DNA of 12,637 bases from an uncultured Lachnospiraceae bacterium. GTDB taxonomy: Bacteria; Bacillota_A; Clostridia; Lachnospirales; Lachnospiraceae. Below, one piece after another: positions 6,902 to 12,637 of the stretch; position 1 is the first letter of the stretch, and each line of letters opens with the position of its first letter. The DNA is taken from contig CADBNG010000023.1 of NCBI GenBank assembly GCA_902795985.1, positions 1 through 12,637 on the forward strand. Direction: 5' to 3'. The notes beneath the pieces were generated by a model. It searched no databases. It was not told the DNA's origin and saw only the letters and a program-made list of their open reading frames with translations. The position numbers and the translations under genes are program-made.

Positions 6902-8170
6902 TTACTTGTTGAAATCCTCGGGAGTCTTGTCCCAGTCGGTGTAGTTGAACGGAGCATCCCAGTCATGCTCATGATTCGGCTTGTTCTCTTCAACAATCGC
7001 CATGCACTTGTCATAGATCGCCTGTCCGTCGTAGCCGGCATCGTTCAGGTACTGTACATACCACTCATGGATCGGCTGTACGATTTCATCGGAGGTAGCC
7101 CAGTCGATGAATTCCTGAGACGGCTCAACAATTTCAACGCCGTTTTCTTTCATTTCATCCTGTACCCAGTAGTTGCAGGAATCCCACCAGTAAGCGCCCA
7201 TCGCAGCGGCATAGCCGTTGGAGAACTTGTCGATAACAGCCTTCAGCTCGTCATCCATGCTCTCATACAGATCTTTGTTCATCAGCAGATAAGCACCGGA
7301 AAGGTTGATCGGATAGTTGAAGCAGTAGTCGATCGGCTCATACAGCTTGAAGCAGTCGATGTTATGATAGTCGTTTGCCATACCATCGAGAACGCCCTTT
7401 TCCAGAGACTCATAGGTATCGGTGGTGGGCATGGAAACCGCAACCGCGCCAAGAGCGTTGATGTACTGGGTCGGGATGGTTCCGGCTGCACGGATCTGCA
7501 GGCCAGCCAGATCTTCGGGTTTCTCAATCTTTTTGCCAACAGTGCAGATCGGGGTAATGCCGGTGGTGTACAGGGAGATGATCTTCCAGTCTTTGAGTTC
7601 TTCCTGGAACTCCGGAATCTCTTCGTACATCTGCTGGATAACATCAGTTGCAAAACGGGCGCTGGTCAGGCCGTTGCCGGCAAGGCCGACGAACTCCATG
7701 ATCGGCATACGTCCGCTGTAGAAAGCGGGAGTTGCCCAGCACATATCCGCTGCGCCATCCTTAACACCGTCGAGGGTCTCGGTTCCGCCAAGGAGAGATC
7801 CGCCCGGGTTGAATACGAACTGAAGACGTCCGCCGGACTCTTCGCTCATCATGTTGCAGATGGTCTCAACATAGAGCTCGCACATGGAAGTGGAAGCGTC
7901 GTGGTTAGCAACCATCAGGGTGTAGGTCTCACCGGAAGAAGCTGCGGGAGCTTCAGCGGGAGCTTCGGTCTCAGCCGGAGCAGAGGCTTCTGCGGTAGAG
8001 GAAGCGGCGGCTGCCGGAGCTTCGCTCTTTGCGCTGGTGGCTGCAGCCGGAGCTTCACTCTTAGCGGTGCTGGCAGCTGCTGTGTCAGTTTTTGCGGTGC
8101 TGCCGCCGCAGCCGGTAAACAGGGCCATACCCATGGCTGCAACGACGATTAAGGAAATAATTTTTTTCAT
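6902..8170 (-). CDS. dctP: TRAP transporter substrate-binding lipoprotein (DctP type)
   Basis: This 422-residue extracytoplasmic receptor captures the substrate for the DctQM permease. Residues 1-21 are a lipoprotein signal ending LFTGC, with Cys21 as the lipidated residue. Residues about 22-80 are a low-complexity Ala/Ser/Pro/Glu linker with repeated AKSEAPAAA units, a flexible tether in a Gram-positive cell. The DctP fold runs from ETYTLMVANH (81) to about 395. The conserved GLQIRAAG (223-230) carries the family arginine (Arg227) that normally clamps a substrate carboxylate. It is followed by YINALGAVAVSMPTTDTYESLEKGVLDG (236-263), the usual second signature. The C-terminus is acidic and aromatic. 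The start has AGGAGGAG about eight bases upstream. The family knowledge implies a carboxylated ligand; the actual ligand is not known. Confidence 0.93.
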   Translation of the reverse strand: MKKIISLIVVAAMGMALFTGCGGSTAKTDTAAASTAKSEAPAAATSAKSEAPAAAASSTAEASAPAETEAPAEAPAASSGETYTLMVANHDASTSMCELYVETICNMMSEESGGRLQFVFNPGGSLLGGTETLDGVKDGAADMCWATPAFYSGRMPIMEFVGLAGNGLTSARFATDVIQQMYEEIPEFQEELKDWKIISLYTTGITPICTVGKKIEKPEDLAGLQIRAAGTIPTQYINALGAVAVSMPTTDTYESLEKGVLDGMANDYHNIDCFKLYEPIDYCFNYPINLSGAYLLMNKDLYESMDDELKAVIDKFSNGYAAAMGAYWWDSCNYWVQDEMKENGVEIVEPSQEFIDWATSDEIVQPIHEWYVQYLNDAGYDGQAIYDKCMAIVEENKPNHEHDWDAPFNYTDWDKTPEDFNK

Positions 8171-8236
8171 TTTTTCTCCTCCTAAAAAATTACTTTCCGT
8201 TTCTTTATTTAAAGGACAGCATTACTGCCCGATAAA

Positions 8237-9544
8237 TCAAAGGTATCCGAGGGCTCTGGGCAGATACAGGGACAGATCCTGCCATGCGCAGACGATGAAT
8301 ACGGCGACGAACATGGCGATAACCATCGGGGCAACGCCGCGGAAAATCTTCTGCAGCGGAACGTCCTTGGCAACACCGGCCACGATGTAAACATTCATGC
8401 CGACCGGCGGGGTGATCAGACCCATTTCCATAACCATGATCATCAGAACGCCGTACCAGATATCGTTGAATCCCAGATCCAGCATGATCGGCAGGAAGAT
8501 CGGAACGGTCAGCATAACCATCGCCAGAGAATCCATCAGACAGCCCATGACCGCGTAGATGATGATGATAACAAGCAGGATGACGTAACGGCTGACGTTC
8601 AGGCCTTCTACGAAGGTTGCCAGAGTTCCGGGAAGCTGTGTTACGGTCAGGAATGAACCGAAAACATAGGCGCCAATCAGGATCAGGAAGATCATACCGG
8701 AGGTCTTAACGGTGTCGCGCAGGCAGCTCGTAAAGATCTTCCAGGTGAACTTGCGTCTCGCGATCAGATAGATCAGAGCGATCAGAGCGCCGACAGCGGC
8801 GGCTTCGTTCGCGGTGAACCATCCAAGGAAGATACCGCCGATAACGATCAGGAACAGTACGACCATGGCAACCGCGCCCTTTAAGGAAATCAGTTTTTCC
8901 TTCAGAGTGAATTTCAGCCGTCCCGGCGCACGGTCCGGATGAACCTTACAGACGATAACGATCGCCGCGATATAGCAGCAGGCCAGCAGGATGCCGGGAA
9001 GGATACCCGCGGCGAACAGCGCGCCGACGGACGTTCCGGCAACAATACCGTAAATAATGAAGCCTGTGCTTGGCGGGATCAGGATACCCAGCGTTCCTCC
9101 GGCGGCAATCGCTCCGCAGGAGAGTCCGTCGTCATATCCGTTCTTTCTCATTTCCGGAAGGGCAACGACGCCCATCGTGGCAGCTGTCGCAGCGGTGGAT
9201 CCGCAGATCGCGGCGAAGCAGGCGCAGGCCGCAACGGTTGCCGCAGCAAGACCGCCGCGCATTCCGCCGAGCAGTTTGTGCGCACAGTCATACAGATCTC
9301 CGGACATTCCGGAATAGAAACATAGATTACCCATTAAGACGAACAAAGGTATAACCGTGAATGAATACGTCGTCGCCTGCGTGAACGGAATGTTCTTAAA
9401 CAGCGCGAGCGCCGGCATAAACCCTTTGACGGCCATGTAACCGAAAAAGCCGATGCACATCATCGTTACACCGATGTTCATTCCCAAAACCAGCAATACC
9501 AGAAGTATGATTACGCCGATAATGGCAATTTGAAAGTTTGACAA
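8237..9544 (-). CDS. dctM: TRAP transporter large permease subunit (DctM type)
   Basis: This 435-residue integral membrane protein, with about 12 hydrophobic segments, forms the transport path of the TRAP system and couples import to the Na+ gradient. Family hallmarks are IPLFVLMGNLCFYSGMSGDLY (about 65-85), GSTAATAATMGVVALPEM (about 114-131), GGTLGILIPPSTGFIIYG (about 148-165) and the C-terminal MGLITPPVGMNVYI. The start codon is TTG at 9544. It is supported by GGGAGG eight bases upstream, and the first ATG would remove the first half of helix 1. It is the first gene of the operon, 66 bases before dctP. The gene order M-P-Q is a permutation of the usual P-Q-M. A promoter and an operator-like inverted repeat lie 71-113 bases upstream. 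Confidence 0.94.
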   Translation of the reverse strand: MSNFQIAIIGVIILLVLLVLGMNIGVTMMCIGFFGYMAVKGFMPALALFKNIPFTQATTYSFTVIPLFVLMGNLCFYSGMSGDLYDCAHKLLGGMRGGLAAATVAACACFAAICGSTAATAATMGVVALPEMRKNGYDDGLSCGAIAAGGTLGILIPPSTGFIIYGIVAGTSVGALFAAGILPGILLACCYIAAIVIVCKVHPDRAPGRLKFTLKEKLISLKGAVAMVVLFLIVIGGIFLGWFTANEAAAVGALIALIYLIARRKFTWKIFTSCLRDTVKTSGMIFLILIGAYVFGSFLTVTQLPGTLATFVEGLNVSRYVILLVIIIIYAVMGCLMDSLAMVMLTVPIFLPIMLDLGFNDIWYGVLMIMVMEMGLITPPVGMNVYIVAGVAKDVPLQKIFRGVAPMVIAMFVAVFIVCAWQDLSLYLPRALGYL

Positions 9545-9614
9545 GGTTCCTTCCTCCCTGATTTACTGACTGGCTGTCATTTCAGTTCGCAAATTACGGC
9601 TATATAATTATAGA

Positions 9615-9637
9615 TGACAACTATTCAAAAGTTATCA
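9615..9637. promoter_or_regulatory. Operator-like inverted repeat upstream of dctM
   Basis: Arms TGACAACT (9615-9622) and AGTTATCA (9630-9637) match in seven of eight positions around a 7-base spacer. The right arm covers the predicted -10 (9629-9634). This is the size and place of a binding site for a dimeric repressor such as a GntR or LacI-type protein. No regulator gene lies in the window. Confidence 0.4.
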
Positions 9638-9657
9638 CAGCTGTCCGTTATTGTCAA
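9629..9657 (-). promoter_or_regulatory. Predicted promoter of the TRAP operon
   Basis: On the minus strand a perfect -35 TTGACA (9657-9652) is followed by a 17-base spacer and TAACTT (9634-9629). A second -10 candidate, a perfect TATAAT (9612-9607), lacks a good -35 at standard spacing. The surrounding 9600-9780 is clearly more AT-rich than the genes on either side. Confidence 0.45.
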
Positions 9658-9817
9658 CACTTGCGCCGTTTTGTTGACTGTAAAAATCAAAACATTTTAG
9701 TTATTTTCCTATCACAAACCGTTAAAAATGTCCCTTTTCTCTCCAAATATTACAATTCTAATGTTTTTTAATGTTTTCTTTGCACAAAAGAAACGGGCAT
9801 TTTCCGGGTCCCCTGCC

Positions 9818-10573
9818 TCAGTCCTTCTCCGCTTCCGCGATCTCTTTCCAGCGGTCCCGGAGCTGCGCAAGCTTTTCCACACTTTCCTCGTCCTCCCGGA
9901 GGGCGATGGTCACCTTCGGCATCTCCAGAAGGGCTTCCACCACCTCATCCAGCTTCTGATAGGGGATGGAAATAATATGCAGGCCGGCCGGATAAACCTT
10001 CCTTCTGCGCATTCCATGGTGCATGCCGGTTATGCTGAAATTCACCTTTCCGCTCAGATAGGGATAGGAATAGGTCCACGCGCAGTTCATAATACCCGTT
10101 GCCCTGCTCTCCCAGAGGTCGCCCGAAATATAACTGGTGGCGCGCATGATAATTTCCGCATTGAAGACATCCGCGACGCAAAGGACCAGATCCGGGTAAA
10201 AATCACACTGCGGCACAGGGCAGAACTCCACATAACGGATTGTTCCCGCGTTGACTACCGGGTAACTGTTGTGCACCCGGATGTTCGGAGCCTGGGTGCG
10301 GAAGACCTCATAATCCACGCCAATGATGCCGCTGACGTCAAACGGCGGTTTCGGAACCATGCCCAGCGCGAATTTCCCGCAGCAGTTGTCATCTTCTTTT
10401 GTGGTATAAAACCGCCGGTTTTCATCCTGCGCTTTCCGGATGAACTGGCAGAACGAAAGGACTTCGTCCGTCTTTTCCACGCCTTCCGGCCGGGCGTAGT
10501 GATATTTCACCGCCACAGGAACAAAGGGAAGCTCCAGGGAGGCAAACGCTTCTTTCATCTGATCAATAGTCAT
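9818..10573 (-). CDS. DUF169 family protein
   Basis: This 251-residue protein resembles the DUF169 family (PF02596, COG2043), whose biochemical role is not established. The visible pattern is an N-terminal helix (MTIDQMKEAFASL), PVAVKYHY, then conserved-looking cysteines at 42, 64-65 (DDNCCGKFALGM), 118, 123, 132 and 164, and a charged helical C-terminus (about 205-251). There is no signal peptide or membrane helix, so it should be cytoplasmic. The start at 10573 is chosen because GGAGGAG lies just upstream. Longer readings begin in, or run back into, the REP repeat and would add a repeat-encoded MGTVPFVPLK. It follows the Fe-S subunit by 168 bases on the same strand, so it probably belongs to the oxidoreductase operon. 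A link to the molybdenum enzyme, for example in metal or substrate handling, is inferred from position only. No clear terminator was found downstream. Confidence 0.8.
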   Translation of the reverse strand: MTIDQMKEAFASLELPFVPVAVKYHYARPEGVEKTDEVLSFCQFIRKAQDENRRFYTTKEDDNCCGKFALGMVPKPPFDVSGIIGVDYEVFRTQAPNIRVHNSYPVVNAGTIRYVEFCPVPQCDFYPDLVLCVADVFNAEIIMRATSYISGDLWESRATGIMNCAWTYSYPYLSGKVNFSITGMHHGMRRRKVYPAGLHIISIPYQKLDEVVEALLEMPKVTIALREDEESVEKLAQLRDRWKEIAEAEKD

Positions 10574-10639
10574 ATTCTCCTCCATATCCGCAGGGCGACG
10601 GTCAGTCGGTTCAAGACCGCTGCCCGCTTTGCTTTTTAA

Positions 10640-10726
10640 GGGGACGAAAGGGACTGTCCCCAATGGACCGGGGGGACGAAGGGGACTGTCCCCAACGCAC
10701 CGGGGGGGACGAAGGGGACTGTCCCC
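10640..10726. repeat. REP-like palindromic repeat, family 1, three tandem copies (locus C)
   Basis: There are three copies of a 22-base unit starting GGGGACGAA and ending in the GGGGACTGTCCCC palindrome, at 10640-10661, 10672-10693 and 10705-10726 (period 32-33). Copy 1 has one base less conserved. Short CCGG-rich linkers separate the copies. They lie between the stop codon of the Fe-S gene and the DUF169 gene. As RNA each can fold into a GGGGA/UCCCC hairpin, or alternatively pair GGGGAC with the distal GUCCCC. Confidence 0.9.
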
Positions 10727-10741
10727 AACGGGCCTGCCTGT

Positions 10742-11554
10742 TTACTTTTTGTGCATCGGAATATCGCCGAGGTTGACGCATTCCTTGGTGTCGATCTCTT
10801 TAACGTACACGCTTTCCATTCCCGCCGCATTGATCGTCAGGTCATATTTTCCGACCGGAAGATCCTTGATCCAGAAATCACCGTATTCATCCGTAACGGT
10901 CTCGTAGCGTTTTCCGCCGAAGACCGCAAAGACCTTCGCTCCGATCACGACTTCCTTTTCCTCTTCGTCGTAAACGGTTCCGGCGATCCACTGGCCCGGG
11001 ATGTTCCGGTAGAAGACGTTCGGCATCGTGCCGCATTCGGGTTTTAACGGCACCGCGCCGGCGATCAGGTCCTGCATCTCCTCTTTTTCTCCGAACATCA
11101 GCGCGTCCGTCGGACAGGCTTCCACGCAGCGGGGCTTATCAAAGCCGTTATCCAGCAGATGAGCGCAGCCGGTGCACTTCTGCGCGATAGAAAGCTCTTT
11201 GTTCAGGTAAATCACCCCGTACGGGCAGGCGCCGGCACACTGGCCGCATCCGTCGCATTTTTCCGGCTCGATGATCATCCATCCGTCCGGATGGCGGGTG
11301 ATGGCCTCCTTCGGACATACGCCGGCGCAGGCCGGGTTCTCGCAGTGGTTGCACAGCCGCGGGATATAATGAATCTTCACTTTGGGGATCGTGCCGTTTA
11401 CATACTGTTCCACTTTAATCCAGTGCTGTCCGACATCCGGCTCCGGTCTGGAGTAGGGGAACCAGTCGTTATCCACATATTCATCCTTACATGCCGTGTT
11501 GCAGCACTGGCATCCGCTGCATTTCGCGACATCGATCACAAATACCTTTGACAT
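10742..11554 (-). CDS. Four-[4Fe-4S] oxidoreductase beta subunit with C-terminal transthyretin-like domain
   Basis: This 270-residue electron-transfer subunit partners the molybdopterin catalytic subunit encoded just upstream. Cysteines form four [4Fe-4S] sets: 12/15/18/22, 68/71/76/80, 100/103/106/110 and 127/130/143/147. An extra Cys sits at 17. After a linker, residues about 188-270 form a small beta domain (GTVYDEEEKEVVIGAKVFAVF, DEYGDFWIKDLPVGKYDLTI) of the carboxypeptidase-regulatory/transthyretin type. The start VFVIDVAKCSGCQCCNTAC, the HWIKVE segment and the C-terminal beta domain match the layout of the small subunit of Pelobacter pyrogallol-phloroglucinol transhydroxylase (known). 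No signal peptide or Tat motif is present, so it is cytoplasmic unless carried along by its partner. The ATG follows the partner's TAA with no gap, and GGAGGG lies upstream inside that gene, so translation is coupled. Confidence 0.9.
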   Translation of the reverse strand: MSKVFVIDVAKCSGCQCCNTACKDEYVDNDWFPYSRPEPDVGQHWIKVEQYVNGTIPKVKIHYIPRLCNHCENPACAGVCPKEAITRHPDGWMIIEPEKCDGCGQCAGACPYGVIYLNKELSIAQKCTGCAHLLDNGFDKPRCVEACPTDALMFGEKEEMQDLIAGAVPLKPECGTMPNVFYRNIPGQWIAGTVYDEEEKEVVIGAKVFAVFGGKRYETVTDEYGDFWIKDLPVGKYDLTINAAGMESVYVKEIDTKECVNLGDIPMHKK

Positions 11555-12637
11555 TTATTCACCCTCCTTAATAAGCCAGCCGTCCAGGCACACGCCGCAG
11601 GCTTCATCGATCGTTCTGGCGAACGCTTCGGGATACTTCTCCTTCCATCCTTCCATCTCCTCATCCGTGACCTTTGCCAGGCCTACCAGGAAACCGGAAA
11701 CGACCATTCCTGTCGCTTTGCGGGAGATGGTGGAATTCGGTGTGATCAGGTTGATGGCGCCGCCGCGGTCCAGGGTCTCCGGATCGATGGGATCGTAACG
11801 GGAGCCGTGATCGATATAAACCGTCCCCGGGATAACCCGCTGGGTAAGATACGCGCCGAAAAGAACGGTTCCCCGCTCGTTGTAAACCTTCACGATATCG
11901 CCGTGGGCCACGCCGTATTCTTTTGCCGTATCCGGATGGATCCACATGGCTTCATACTGATAGCCGTCTTTGCCGCGGATCTTCATCTCTTCCAGCTCAC
12001 GGTTCCAGGTAATATCGTCCAGGTTCGCATGGAAGCGGAAACGTCCGTGGTTGGACATGCACAGGAGCGGATACTTTTTGCTTCTCGGACCGCCGAGGCG
12101 CTCGTCGTGCGCTTCGCTGATGTCGATCCATTTCGGATACGGAGGCCTTTCCGGATCGTCCGGGAAGTGTTTCTGGATACCGGTGGAAGTGAATTCCAGT
12201 TTTCCGGTCGGGGTCGAAAGCGGATGATTTTCGGGATCTTCCGCGAACTCCGAAAGTCCCACCGGGACAAACGGCGCGTTTTCCGCGATCGGCGCGACGT
12301 ACATGCCAGTCTTATGGAATTCGTCGTCCTTGTCCATCTCGTAGAATCCGCTGCCCTTCCAGAAGGCTTCTATGACTTCTTCCAGCGGTTTGTCGTTATT
12401 CGTATAGGCATTGTAGTATTCCGGGCCCAGTTTTCTTGCCACTTCGGCCACGCATTCGAAATCGTTCAGGGACTCACCCACCGGCGGGCAGGAAACGCCT
12501 TCCCGGTAAACGGAAGTGAAGACCGCGCCGTCCACGTCTTCCGCGACGTCGTCCATCTCGAATTTGGTCTGCACCGGCAGGATGATGTCCGCGAAATAGC
12601 AGTCATTTTCCAGCCAGGGATGCTGGGCGACGATACA
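11555..12637 (-). CDS. Molybdopterin-dependent oxidoreductase catalytic subunit, C-terminal part
   Basis: The frame is open to the window edge, giving 360 residues of the C-terminal part of a DMSO-reductase-superfamily enzyme. The N-terminus, with any Tat signal, Fe-S motif and molybdenum ligand, lies outside. The fragment starts with ENDCYFADIILPVQTKFE, the superfamily's ADIVLP segment. It contains TPTGKLEFTS and then the molydopterin dinucleotide-binding domain (PF01568) at about 190-325, with NHGRFRFHANLDDITWNRE, GVAHGDIVKVYNERGTVLFGA and GTVYIDHGSRYDPID. The stretch DRGGAINLITPNSTISRKATGM resembles the equivalent part of pyrogallol transhydroxylase (DRGG.IN..TP...S..A.GM), which places it near the transhydroxylase / catechol dehydroxylase branch. 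The end carries a CGVC pair (visible residues 347-350). A GTG at 12574 is internal, not a start. The substrate is not determined. Confidence 0.9.
   Translation of the reverse strand, partial: CIVAQHPWLENDCYFADIILPVQTKFEMDDVAEDVDGAVFTSVYREGVSCPPVGESLNDFECVAEVARKLGPEYYNAYTNNDKPLEEVIEAFWKGSGFYEMDKDDEFHKTGMYVAPIAENAPFVPVGLSEFAEDPENHPLSTPTGKLEFTSTGIQKHFPDDPERPPYPKWIDISEAHDERLGGPRSKKYPLLCMSNHGRFRFHANLDDITWNRELEEMKIRGKDGYQYEAMWIHPDTAKEYGVAHGDIVKVYNERGTVLFGAYLTQRVIPGTVYIDHGSRYDPIDPETLDRGGAINLITPNSTISRKATGMVVSGFLVGLAKVTDEEMEGWKEKYPEAFARTIDEACGVCLDGWLIKEGE

Noticed and set aside
6887..8152. 421-residue plus-strand open frame opposite dctP
   Set aside because: It is the antisense of a clear DctP lipoprotein. 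The Ser/Gly/Cys-rich end is just the complement of the Ala/Pro linker.
9781..9817. Weak hairpin after DUF169 as a terminator
   Set aside because: Only short GGCA/TGCC or CGG/CCG stems form ahead of a T-rich run; too weak to call.
9728..10639. 303-residue plus-strand open frame over the DUF169 gene
   Set aside because: The DUF169 reading on the minus strand has a good ribosome binding site and family-like cysteine pattern. The plus reading has neither.
10640..10726. Tandem 32-33 base period as a CRISPR array
   Set aside because: Only three units, each itself a full palindrome, with linkers of about 10 bases that are near-identical rather than spacer-like. No cas genes are seen.
12572..12574. 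GTG at 12574 as the start of the oxidoreductase subunit
   Set aside because: The frame stays open to the window edge and the upstream residues match the conserved ADIILP segment, so the gene continues outside the window.

Overview
The window reads as a chromosomal stretch of an anaerobic Bacillota, most likely a Clostridia gut or rumen bacterium. This rests on the Clostridia-style Hsp20 C-terminus, a Cthe_2159-type carbohydrate-binding surface protein, AGGAGG-type ribosome binding sites, a TRAP importer beside an NhaC antiporter, an anaerobic molybdopterin oxidoreductase, and dispersed GGGGACNGTCCCC palindromes common in that group. By eye the GC content is slightly above 50%. The family or genus cannot be fixed from this sequence alone.

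Left part (1-4055): the 3' end of an hsp20 gene (+) with its terminator, then a convergent gene for an exported two-module Cthe_2159-like protein (501-2282, -) with an unusual 12-cysteine insert. Divergent from it is a MATE exporter (2502-3887, +). Both genes are bordered by short palindromic repeats of REP type: family 1 (GGGGACNGTCCCC core) at 421-495 and 2421-2460, and family 2 (GACGACA...TGTCGTC) at 3885-3959. A hairpin at 3967-4004 separates the convergent MATE and nhaC genes.

Middle part (4056-9657): all minus strand. An NhaC-family Na+/H+ antiporter gene (4056-5867) appears to have its own promoter and a hairpin-containing upstream region. Upstream of it lies a complete TRAP transporter operon in the uncommon order dctM-dctP-dctQ (9544 to 6300). 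This operon ends in a textbook intrinsic terminator (6223-6250) and is preceded by a promoter overlapped by an operator-like inverted repeat (9615-9637).

Right part (9818-12637): also minus strand. It holds the C-terminal 360 residues of a molybdopterin (bis-MGD) oxidoreductase catalytic subunit, then directly (TAAATG, no gap) a four-[4Fe-4S] electron-transfer subunit ending in a transthyretin-like beta domain, then a DUF169 protein. Three tandem family-1 palindromes lie between the last two genes. The two oxidoreductase subunits look most like the pyrogallol-phloroglucinol transhydroxylase / gut catechol dehydroxylase branch of the DMSO reductase superfamily.

Working model (inference): a TRAP system imports a carboxylated, possibly aromatic, substrate by sodium symport. 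A cytoplasmic molybdenum enzyme with its Fe-S partner and a DUF169 accessory protein transforms it, and NhaC helps balance Na+/H+. The substrate, the electron donor and any regulator are not visible here. No tRNA, rRNA, CRISPR array, phage gene or insertion sequence was recognised.
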